Shown here: positions 13,011 to 23,716 of the stretch, piece by piece
How positions within the stretch are numbered: position 1 is the first letter of the stretch
Layout of the letters: each line of letters opens with the position of its first letter
Assembly: GCA_036365145.1 (NCBI GenBank)
Contig: JAEOAD010001800.1
Location: forward strand, 1-64,000
DNA length: 64,000 bases
Reading direction: 5' to 3'
Source: Orientallactaga sibirica
Lineage: Eukaryota; Chordata; Mammalia; Rodentia; Dipodidae
Program-made: the position numbers and the translations under genes
The notes under the pieces: generated by a model
The model's input: only the letters and a program-made list of their open reading frames with translations
Database searches by the model: none
What the model was told of the DNA's origin: nothing

Positions 13011-15692
13011 GAATCGATGATCCCTCTGTTAAATGCAGGTGTTTACAGTTACCTAAGGAATGGATGATCCCTCTGTGCAATGCAAGTGTTTACCTTTACC
13101 TAAGAAATGGATGATCCCTATGTGCAATCCAGGTGTTTACCTTTACCTAAGGAATGAGATGGTCCCTCTGTGAAATGCCAGTGTTGGTCTACCTACGGAA
13201 TATATGATCCCTCTGTTCAATGCAGTTGTTTACCGTTTTCTAAGGAATGGATGATCCCTCTGTGCAATGCAGGTGTTTATGATTATCTAAGGAATGGGTG
13301 ATCCCTCTGTTCAATGCAGGTGTTTACCATTACATAAGGAGTGGATGATCCTTCTGGGCAATGCAGGTGTTGAGCTTTACCTAAGGAAAGGATGATCCCT
13401 AAGTGCAATGCAGGTGTTGATCTTTAGCTAAGGAATGAGATGATCCCTCTGTGCAATGCAGGTGTTGATCTTTAACTAAGGAATAGATGAACCCTCCATT
13501 CAATGCAGGTGTTTACAGTTACCTAAGGAATGGGATTATCCCTCTCTGCAATGCCGTTCTTGATCTTTACCTACGGAATATATGATCCCTCTGTCCAATG
13601 CAGGTGTTTACTCTTTTCTAAGGAATGGATGATCTCTCTGTGTAATGGAGTTGTTGACCTTTACCTAAGGAATATATGATCCCTGTTCAATGCACGTTTT
13701 TACAGTTACCTAAGAATGGATGATCCCTCTGTACAATGAATGTGTTTACTTTACCTAAGATTTGGGATGATCCCCCTGTGCAATGCAGGGGCTGATCTTT
13801 AATTAAGGAATAGATGATGCCTGTGTTCAATGCAGGTGTTCACCTTTACCTAGGGAATGGGATGATCCCCCTGTGCAATTGAGGTGTTGATCTTTAGCTA
13901 AGGAATAGATGAGCCCTCTGTTAAATGCAGGTGTTTAAAGTAACCTAAAGAATGGAATTATCCCTCTGTGAAATGTAGTTGTTGACCTTTACCTAAGGAA
14001 TATATGAGCCCTGTGTTCAACGCACGTTTTTACAGTTACCTAAGGAATGGATGATACCTCTGTTCAATGCAGGTGTTTACCTTTAACTTAGGAATGGATG
14101 ATCAGTATGTGCAATGCAGGTGTTGAGCTTTATCTAAGGAATAGTTGATTCCTCTGTTCAATGCAGGTGTTTACCTTTACCTAAGGAATAGGATCATTCC
14201 CCTGTGCAATGCAGGTGTTGATCTTTACCTAAGGAATAGATGATCACTCTGTTCAATGCAGGTGTTTACCGTTATCTAAAGAATGGATTCTCCCTCTATA
14301 CAATGCAGGTGTTTACCATGACATAAGGAATGGATGATCCCTTTGTGCAATGCACGTGTTTACCTTTACCTAAGGAATGTATGATCCCTCTGTGCAACGA
14401 ATGTGTTTACTTTACCTAAGATTTGGGATGATCATCCTGTGTAATGCAGGGGCTGCTCTTAAAGGAATAGATGATCCCTCTGTTCAATGTAGCTGTTTAC
14501 CTTTATGTAAAGAATAAATGACCACTCTGTTCAATGCAGGTGTTTACCGTTATGTAAGTAATGGGATGATCCCTCTGTTCTATGCAGGTGTTTACAGTTA
14601 CCTAAGGAATGGATGATCCCTCTGTGCAATGTAGTTGTTTCCTTTACCTAAGGAATATATGATCCCTGTGTTCAATGCAGGTTTTTACAGTTAAGTAAGG
14701 AATGGATGATCTCTCTGTTCAATGCAGGTGTTCACCTTTACCTGAGGAATGGGATGATCACCCTGTGCAATGCAAGTTTTGATCTTTACCTACTGAATAT
14801 ATGATCCCTCTGTTCAATGCAGGTGTTTATGATTATTTAAGGAATGGGTGATCCCTCTGTTCAATGCTGGTGTTTACCATTACATAAGGAATGGGTGATC
14901 CCTCTGTGCAATGCAGGTGTTTGGCTTTACCTAAGGAATGGATGATCCCTATGTGCAATGCAGGTGTTGACCTTTACCTTAAGAATGGGATGATCCCACT
15001 GTGTAATGCAGGTGTTGATCTTTAGCTAAGGAATAGATGAGCCCTCTGTTCAATGCAGGTGTTTACCGTTATGTGAGGAATGGACGATGCCTTGGTTCAA
15101 TGCAGGTGTTTACGTTTACCTAAGGAATGGGATGATCCTCTGTGGAATGCAGGTGTTTATCTTAACGAAGGAATTGTTGATCCCTCTGTTCAATGCAGGT
15201 GTTTACCGTTTTCTAAGGAACTGATGACCCTCTGTTCAATGCAGGTGTTTACGATTATCTGAGGAATTGGTGATCCCTTGTGCAATGTAGTTGTTGACCT
15301 TTACCAAAGGAATAAATGAGCCCTCTGTTCAATGCAGGTGTTTACTGTTATATAAGGTATGGATGATCCCTCTGTTCAATGCAGGTCTTTACAATTACCT
15401 AAGGAATGGATTCTCCGTCTGTGCTACGCATGTATTTACCTTCAACGAAGGAATGGATGATCCGTCTGGGCCAGGCAGGTGTTTACCTTTACCTAAGGAA
15501 TGGGATCATCACTCTGTGTACTGCAGGTGTTGATCATAAACTAAGGAATGGATGATCCCTCTGTTCAATGCAGGTGTTTACAGTTATCGAAGGAATGGAT
15601 GATCCCTCTGTGCAATGCAGGTGTTTACCTTTACCTAAGGAATGGATGATACCTCTGTGCAATGCAGGTGTTTAACTTTACCTAAGGAATCA

Positions 15693-15974
15693 GATGATCC
15701 CTCTGTGCAATGCAGGTGTTGATCTTTACCTAAGGAATAGATGATCCCTCTGTTCAATGCAGGTGTTCATGATTATCTAAGGAATGGGTGATCCCTCTGT
15801 TCAATGTCTGTGTTTACCATTACATAAGGAATTGATGATCCCTCTGTGCAATGCAGGTGTTGATCTTTACCTAAGGAATAGATGATCCCTCTGTTCAATG
15901 CAGGTGTTTACGATTATCTAAGGAATGGGTGATCCCTCTGTTCAATGTCTGTGTTTACCATTACATAAGGAATG
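15693..15974 (+). repeat. 141-bp trimer, two tandem copies
   Basis: Three monomers (GTTGATC type, GATTATC type, and one with the private word CAATGTCTGTG) are repeated in tandem at 15693-15833 and 15834-15974. The offset is exactly 141 bp and there are only about two differences. Three monomers restore the reading frame, but stops remain, so there is no coding implication. Confidence 0.9.
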
Positions 15975-17479
15975 GATGATCCCTCTGTGCAATGCAGGTG
16001 TTTAGCTTTACCTAAGGAATGGATGATCCCTATGTGAAAGGCAGATGTTGACTTTTTTCTAAGGAATGGGATGATCCCCTTGTTCAATGTAGGTGTTGAT
16101 CTTTAGCTAAGGAATAGATGAGCCTTGTGTTCAATGCAGGTGTTTACCATTACGTAAGGAATGGATGATCCCTCTGTTCAATGCAGGTGTATACAGTTAC
16201 CTAAGGAATGGATGATCGCTCTGTGCAATTTAAGTGTTTGTTTTTACCTAAGGCTTGGCATGATCCCTCTGTGCAATGCAGGTGTTGATCTTTAACTAAG
16301 AAATAGATGATCCCTCTGTTCCATGAAGGTGTTTACCGTTAATTAAAGATTAAATGACCCCTTTTTTCAATGCAGGTGTTTACCATTATCTAAGGAATGG
16401 ATGATACTACTCTTCCATCCAGCTATTTACAGTTACCTAAGGAATGGATGATCCCTCTGTGCAATGCAAGTGTTTACTTTTACCTAAGGAATGGATGATC
16501 GCTCTATGGAATGCAGGTGTTTACCTTTACCTTACGAATGGGATGATCACTCTGCAATGCAGGTGTTGATCTTTACCTAAGGAATGGATGATTCCAATGT
16601 TAAATGCAGGTTTTTACCTTTACCTAAGGAATGGGATGATCCCCCTGTGCAATGCAGGTGTTTAACTTTACCTAAGGATTGGGATGATCCCTCTATGCAA
16701 TTCAGGTTCTGATCTTTAACAAAGAAATAGATGATACCTCGGTTCAAGGCAGGTTTTTACCATAATCTAAGGAATAAATGACACCTCTGTTCAATGCAGT
16801 TGTTTACCATTATGTAGAGAATGGATTATCCCTCTGTTGTGTGCAGGTGTTTACCTTTACCTAAGGAATGGATGATCCTCCTGTGCAATGCAGGTGTTTA
16901 CCTTTACCTAAGGAATGGATGATCCCTATGTGCAATGTAGGTGTTGAACTTTACCTAAAGAATGGTGTGATCCCTCTGTTCAATGCAGGTGTTTACCGTT
17001 ACCTAAGGATTGGATGAATCCTCTGTTCAATGGAGGCGTTTACAGTTACCTAAGGAATGGATGATCCCTCTGTGCAATGCAGGTGCTTACATTTACCTAA
17101 CGATTGGGATAATCACTCTGTGCAATGCATGTGTTGATCTTTACCTAAGGAATAGGTGATCCCTCTGTTCAATGCAGGTGTTTACCTTTACCTAAGAAAT
17201 GGGGATGATCCCCCTGTGCAACACAGGTGTTGATCTTTACCTAAGGAATAGATGATCCCTCTGTTCAATGCAGGTGTTTACCGTTATCTAAAGAATGGAT
17301 GATCCCTCCATTCAATGCAGGTGTTTTCCTTTATGTAAGGAATGGATGATCCCTCTGTGCAATGCAGGTGGTTACCTTTACCTAAGGAATGGATGATCAC
17401 TATGTGCCATGCAGCTGTTTTCCTTCATCTAAGGAATGGGATGATCCCTCTGTTCAATGCAGGTGTTTACCGTTATCTA

Positions 17480-17850
17480 AGGAATGGATGATCCCTCTGT
17501 GTAGTGCAGGTGTTTACCTTTACCTAAGGATTCGGATGATCCCTCTGTTCAATGCCGATTTTTACCATTATCTAAAGAATGGATGATCCCTCTATGGAAT
17601 ACAGGTATTTACCTTTATCCAAGGAATGGATGATCCCTATGTGCAATGCAGGTGTTTACATTTACCTAAGGAATGAGATGATCCCTATGTGCACTGCAGG
17701 TGTTGATCTTTAACTAAGGAATAGATGATGACTCTGTTCAATGCAGTAGTTTACCGTTAAGTAAGGAATGGATGATCCCTCTGTTCTTTGCAGGTGTTTG
17801 CAGTTATCTCAGGAATGGATGATCCCTCTGTGCAATGCAGGTGTTTCCCT
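17480..17850 (+). repeat. Nine-monomer cassette, copy 1 of 4
   Basis: This is the first of a dispersed group. The monomer order is marked by GTGTAGTGC or GTGCAGTGC, GCCGATTTTTACC, TGGAATACAGG or TGGAATGCAGG, GTGCACTGC followed by GTTGATC, GCAGTAGTTTACC and TTATCTCAGG. The GCAGTAG word is at 17743 here. It recurs at 21445, 22953 and 28620 with the same neighbours, so this is a true higher-order unit and not chance similarity of single monomers. Confidence 0.8.
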
Positions 17851-20660
17851 TGACTTAAAGAATTAATGATCCCTGTGCGCAATGCAGGTGTTTACCTTTA
17901 CCTAAGGAATGGGATGATCCTCTGTGCAATGCAGGTGTTGATCTTTACCTAAGGAATGGATGATCCCTCTGTTCAATGCAGGTGTTTACAGTTACCTAAA
18001 GAATGGATCATCCCTCTGTGCAATGCAGGTGTTTATCTTTACCTAAGGAATGGATGAACCCTATGTGCAATGCAGGTGTTTACCTTTACCAAACGAATGG
18101 TATGATCCCTGTGTTCAATGCACGTGTTTACCATTTTCTAAGGAATCTATGATCCCTCTTTGTAATGCAGGGGTTGATCTTTACCTAAGGAACAAATGAT
18201 CCCTCTGTCCAATGCAGTTGTTTACTGTTATCTAAGAAATGGATGATCCCTCTGTTCAATGCAGGTGTTTCCAGTTACGTAAGGAATGAATGATCCCTCT
18301 GTGCAATGAAGTTGTTTACCTTTACTGAAAGAATGGATGACCCCTCTGTTCAATGCAGGTGATTAACTTTACTTAAGCAATCGGATGATCCCTCTGTGCA
18401 ATGCAGGTGTTGATCTTTACCTAAGGAATAGTTGATACCTCTGTGCAATGCTGTTGTTGACGATTACCTAAGGAATAAATGAACCTTCTATTCAATGCAG
18501 TTGTTTGACATTATCTAAGGAATGGATGATCCCTGTGTTCATTGCAGGTCTTTACAGTGACCTAAGGAATGGATGATCCCTCTTTGGAATGCAGGTATTT
18601 TCCTTTATCGAAGGAATGTATGATCCCTATATGCAATGCAGCTGTTTACATTTACGTAAGGAATGGGATGATTCCACTGTGCACTGCAGGTGTTGATCTT
18701 TAACTAAGGAATAGATGATCACTCTGTTCAATGCAGGTGTTTAGCATTAAATAAGGAATTGATGATCCATCTGTTCAATGCAGGTGTTTACAATTATCTC
18801 AAGAATGGATGATCCCTCTGTGCAATGCAGGTGCTGATTTTTAAATAAGCAATAGATGGTCCCTCTGTTCAATGAAGGTGTTTACCTTTATCTAAGGTGT
18901 GTGTGATCCCTCTGTTCAATGTAATAATTTACCATTACATAAGGAATGGATGATCCCTCTGTACAATGCAGGTGTTTTGCTTTACGTAATGAATGGAGGA
19001 TCACTATGTGCAATGCAGGTGTTTAACTTTACATAAGGATTGCGATGATCCCTCTGTGGAATGCAGGAATATATGTTCCCTTTGTTCATGCAGGTGTTTA
19101 CTGTTATGTAAGGAATGGATCATCCCTCTGTTCTATGCAGGTGTTTACAGTTACCTAAGGAATGGATGATTCCTCTGTGCAATGCAGGTGTTTACCTTTA
19201 CCAAAGGAATGAATGATCCCTCTGTTCAATGCAGGTGTTTACCTTTACCTAAGGATTCGAATGATCCCTCTTTGCAATGCACATGTTGATCTTTAACTAA
19301 GGAATAGATGATCCCTCGGTTCAATGCAGGTGTTTACTGTTATCTAAGGAATAAATGACCGCTGTGTTCAATGCATGTGTTTACAGTTATCAAAGGAATG
19401 GATGATCCCTCTGTGCAATGCAAGTGTTTTCCTTTAACTAAGGAATGGATGACTGCTCTGTGCTATGCAGGTGTTTACCTTTATCTTAGGAATGGGATGA
19501 TACATAGGTACAATGAAGGTGTTGATCTTTACCTAAGGAATAGATTATCCCTCTGTTCAATGCAGGTGTTTACCATTATATAAATAATGGATGATCCCTC
19601 TATTCAATGCAGGTGTTTACCATTACAAAAGGAATGGATTATCCCCCTGTGCAATTCAGGTGTATACCCTTACCTAAGGAATGTATGATCCATCTGTGCA
19701 ATGAAGGTGTTTAAATTTACCTAAGGATTGGGATGATCCCGCTGTGCAATGCAGGTGTTGATCTTTACCTAAGGAATAGATGATCCCTCTGTTCAATGCA
19801 GGTGTTTACCGTTACCTAAGAAATGCATGATAACTCTGTGCAATGCAGGGGTTGATCTTTACCTAAAAAAACAAATGAGTGTTCTGTTCAATACAGGTGT
19901 TTATTGTTATCAAAAGGAATGGATAATCCCTCTGCTCAAGACAGGTCTTTACAGTTATCCAAAGAATGGGTGATCCCTCTGTGCAATGCAGGTGTTGATC
20001 TTAAATAGATGATCCCTCTGTTCAATGCAGGTGTTTACCTTTACCTAAGTAATGGGAAGATACCCCGGTGCATTGCAGGTGTTGACCTTTACCTAAAGGA
20101 ATAGATGATTCCACTGTTCAATGCAGGTGTTTACCATTATCTCGGGAATGGATGATCCCTCTGTGCAATTCAGGGGTTGATCATTACCTAAAGAATAAAC
20201 GAACCCTATATTCAAAGCAGGTGTTTACCGTTATCTAAAGAATGGAAGGTCCCTCTGTTCGATGCAAGTGTTTAGGATTACCTAGGGATTCGATGATACC
20301 TCTGTGCAATGCAGGTGTTTACCTTTATCTAAGGAATGGATGATCCGTATGTGCAATGCAGGTGTTAACATTTACATAAGAAATGGGATGATGCTTCTGT
20401 GCACTGCAGGTGTTGACCTTTATCTAAGGAATAGATGATCACTCTGTTCAATGCAGGTGTTTACCATTTACTAAGGAATGGATGATCCCTCTGTTCTTTG
20501 CAGGTGTTTACACTTACCTAAGGAATGGATTATCCCTCTGTGCAATGCAGGTATTTACCTTTACCTAAGGATTCGGATGATCCCTCTTTGCAATGCACAT
20601 GTGATCTTTAACTAAGGAATAGATGATCTCTCTGTTCAATGCAGGTGTTTACCGTTATCT

Positions 20661-21560
20661 AAGGAACGGATGATCCCTCTGTGCAGTGCAGGTGTTTACC
20701 TTTACCTAAGGATTGGTATGATCCCTCTGTTCAATGCTGATTTTTACCATTATCTAAAGAATGGATGATCCCTCTGTGGAATGCAGGTATTGACCTTTAT
20801 CGAAGGAATGGATGATCCCTATGTGCAATGCAGGTATTTACATTTACCTAAGGAATGGGATGATCCCTCTGTGCACTGCAGGTGTTGATATTTACCTAAG
20901 GAATACATGATCCCTATGTTCAATGCAGGTGGTGATCTTTCAATAAGGAAGAGATGATCACTCTGTTCAATGCAGGTGTTTACCGTTAGCTAAGGAAAGG
21001 ATCATTCCTCTGTTCAATGCAGGTGTTTACCTTTACGTAAGGAATGGATGATCCATCTGTGCAATGCAGGTGTTTGCCTTTACCTATGGATTGGGATGAT
21101 CCCTCTGTGCAATGCAGGTGTTAATCATTACATAAGGAATAGATGATCCCTCTTTTCAATGCAGGTGTTTACCGTTATCTAGGGAACGGATGACCCCTCT
21201 GTGCAGTGCATGTGTTTACCTTTACCTAAGGATTGGGATTATCACCCTGTTCAATGCCAATTTTTACCATTATCTAAAGAATGGATGATCCCTCTGTGGA
21301 ATGCAGCTATTGACCTTTATCGAAGGAATGGATGATCCCTATGTGCAATGCAGGTGTTTACATTTACCTAAGGAATGGGATGATCCCTCTGTGCACTGCA
21401 GGTGTTGATCTTTGAATAAGGAATAGATGATCACTCTGTTCAATGCAGTAGTTTACCGTTAAGTAAGGAATGGATGATCCATCTGTTCAATGCAGGTGTT
21501 TACAGTTATCTCAGGAATGGATGATCCCTCTGTGCAATGCAGGTGTTGATCTTTACGTAA
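20661..21560 (+). repeat. 11-monomer duplication holding cassette copy 2
   Basis: The cassette starting at AAGGAACGG is present at 20661 and again (as AGGGAACGG) at 21181, a spacing of 520 bp or about 11 monomers. The first copy follows the order only through the GCACTGC monomer. The second continues through GCAGTAG at 21445 and TTATCTCAGG. The two copies share the TGGAATGCAG and TATCGAAGG monomers and differ by scattered point changes. Confidence 0.8.
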
Positions 21561-22688
21561 AGAATAAATGAGCTCTCTGTTCAATGCAGGTGTTTACTGT
21601 TATCTAAAGAATGGATGGTCCCTCTGTTCAATGCAGGTGTTTAGGATTACCTAGGGAATCGATGATACCTCTGTGCAAAGCAGGTGTTTACCTTTACCTA
21701 AGGAATGGATGATCCCTATGTGCAATGCAGGTTTTTACCTTCACCTAAGGAATGGGATGATGCCTTTGTGCATTGCAGGTGTTGATCTTTACCTACGGAA
21801 TATATTATCCCTCTGTTCAATGCTGGTGTTTACCATTAACTAAGGAATGGATGCTCCCTCTCTTCTATGCAATTGTTTACAATTACCTAAGGAATGGATG
21901 ATCCCTCTGTACAATACAGGTGTTTACCTATAATGAAGGAATGCATGATCGGTCTTTGCAATGCAGGTGTTGATCTTTACCTAAGGAATACATCAGCCCT
22001 CTGTTCAATGCAGGTGTTTACCGTTATCTAAGGAATGTGTGATCCCTCCGTTCCATGCAAGTATTTACCATTACATAAGGAATGGATGATCCCTCTGTAC
22101 AATGCAGGTGTTTTGCTTTACCTAAGGAATGGATAATCCCTATGTGCAATGCAGGTGATTAACTTCACCTAAGGATTGCGATGATCCCTCTGTGCAATGC
22201 AGGTGCTGAACTTTAACTAAGGAATAAATGTTCCCTTTGTTCAATGCAGGTGTTTATTGTTATTAAGGAATGGATCATCCCTCTGTTCTTTGCAGGTGTT
22301 TACAGTTACCTAAGGAATGGATGATCCCTCTGTGCAATGCAGGTGTTTACCTTTACCTAAGGAATGGATGATCCCTCTGGGCAATGCAGGTGTTGATATT
22401 TACCTATGGATTGGGATGATCCCTCTGTGCAATGCAGGTGCTGAACTTTGACAAAGGAATATATGTTCCCTTTATTCAATGCAGGTGTTTACTATTATCT
22501 AAGGAATGGATCATCCCTCTGTTCTTTGCAGGTGTTTACAGTTACCTAAGGAATGGATGATGCCTCTGTGCAATGCTGGTGTTTACCTTTACCTAATGAA
22601 TGGATGATCCCTCTGTGCAATGCAGGTGTTGATCTTTAACTAAGGAATAGATGATCCCTCTGTTCAATGCAGGTGTTTACCGTCATCT

Positions 22689-23065
22689 AAGGAACGGATG
22701 ATCCCTCTGTGCAGTTCAGGTGTTTACCTTTACCTAAGGATTGGGATGATCCCTCTGTTCAATGCCTATTTTTACCATTATCTAAAGATTGGATGATCCC
22801 TCTGTGGAATGCAGGTATTTACCTTTATCAAAGGAATGGATCATCCCTATGTGCAATGCAGGTGTTTACATTTACCTATGGAATGGGATGATCCGTCTGT
22901 GCACTGCAGGTGTTGATCTTTAAATAATGAATAGATGATCACGCTGTTCAATGCAGTAGTTTACCATTAAGCAAAGAATGGATGATCCATCTTTTCAATA
23001 CAGGTGTTTACAGTTATCTCAGGAATGGATGATCCCTCTGTGCAATGAAGGTGTTGATCTTTACC
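22689..23065 (+). repeat. Nine-monomer cassette, copy 3 of 4
   Basis: The same monomer order as at 21181 recurs 1508 bp downstream, about 32 monomers. The GCAGTAG word is at 22953. Downstream of it the AATAAATGAGCTC monomer also matches in both places, extending the duplication past the cassette. Confidence 0.8.
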
Positions 23066-23442
23066 TAAAGAATAAATGAGCTCTCTGTTCAATTCAGGTG
23101 TTTACACTTATCTAAAGAATGGATGGTCCTTCTGTTCAATGCAGGCGTTTACCTTTACCTAAGTAATGGGATGATGCATCTGTGCATTGCAGGTGTTGAT
23201 CTTTACCTACAGAATATATGATCCCTCTGGTCAATGCAGGTGTTTCCCATTAACTAAGGAATGGATGATCCCTCTCTTCTATGCAGGTGTTTACAGTTAC
23301 CTAAGGAATGGATGATCCCTCTGTGCAATGCAGGTGTTGATCTTTACCTAAGGAATGGATGATCTCTCTGTGCAATGCAGGTGTTGACCATTACCTAAGA
23401 AATGGGTGATACCTCTGTTCAACGCAGGTGTTTACCTTTAAC

Positions 23443-23450
23443 TAAAGAAG
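23443..23450 (+). repeat. Target-site duplication, left copy (LINE 1)
   Basis: TAAAGAAG lies immediately before the insertion and again at 23709-23716 immediately after its A-rich tail. The uninterrupted paralogous site at 24977-24984 has the word once, between the same flanking monomer sequences. This is the expected product of target-primed reverse transcription. The break falls in CT/AAAG, near the L1 endonuclease preference TT/AAAA. Confidence 0.85.
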
Positions 23451-23708
23451 CAGAACTAAAATGACCCCAATGTGGCTCAGGAAAACTCGCGGAAGAGGGG
23501 GCGGAAAGACTGGTAGAGTCCCAAGTTGGGGCATTATGCACAGAGACTGGGGCCTATCCACCAGAACTCTTGAGCAAACTCACAATGCACGATCCACATT
23601 CCCCATTGATGAGGGCCCCTTTGAAAGTGGGAGGACGGGGAGGTGGACAATGGAACCAATACTATGAATGTAAAATCAGAATAATATATATATATATATT
23701 TAAAAAAA
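23451..23708 (+). mobile_element. 5'-truncated LINE 3' fragment, rodent L1-like
   Basis: This 258-bp stretch has no 47-bp periodicity. It contains GAAGAGGGGGCGGAAAGACT and CACAGAGACTGGGGC, a purine-rich GTGGGAGGACGGGGAGG, then AATGTAAAATCAG and an A/T-rich tail. Seen directly: it is flanked by an 8-bp target-site duplication, has an empty site at 24977-24984, and shares its 3' end with the second insertion. From family knowledge: rodent L1 3' untranslated regions contain similar GAAGAGG..GGAAAGACTG and CACAGAGACT wording and a G-rich purine tract before the tail. Assignment to L1 is my recollection and not an alignment. The 68-codon open frame at 23461-23667 shows no protein features and is not a gene. 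No reverse transcriptase remains. The alternative is a SINE or a processed transcript using the same machinery. Confidence 0.75.
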
Positions 23709-23716
23709 TAAAGAAG
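23709..23716 (+). repeat. Target-site duplication, right copy (LINE 1)
   Basis: This is the second TAAAGAAG, directly after the A-rich tail. The satellite resumes from it as GAAGGATGATCC in the register expected from the empty site. Confidence 0.85.

Larger units (their letters stand above)
1..23450 (+). repeat. 47-bp satellite array, left block
   Basis: This is an uninterrupted head-to-tail array of a monomer of about 47 bp, all copies in one orientation. The exact consensus can be seen at 5624-5670. Each monomer carries GGATGATCC (arms GGAT/ATCC around one base), TGCAATGCA (arms TGCA around one base), CAGGTG, TGTTTAC and an internal doublet TTTACC-TTTACC. Common length variants are 46 bp (one C lost from ATCCC) and 48 bp (GGAATGGGATG in place of GGAATGGATG). 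Divergence between neighbours is moderate, mostly point changes. No gene, RNA gene or promoter is visible in either strand. Open frames here, up to 120 codons at 1157-1519, are readings of the repeat. The family is not one I recognise. Confidence 0.97.

Noticed and set aside
23461..23667. 68-codon frame inside the first insertion
   Set aside because: The insertion is a non-coding LINE-like 3' fragment. The second copy does not preserve this frame's start, and the composition is arginine- and glycine-rich from the purine tract.
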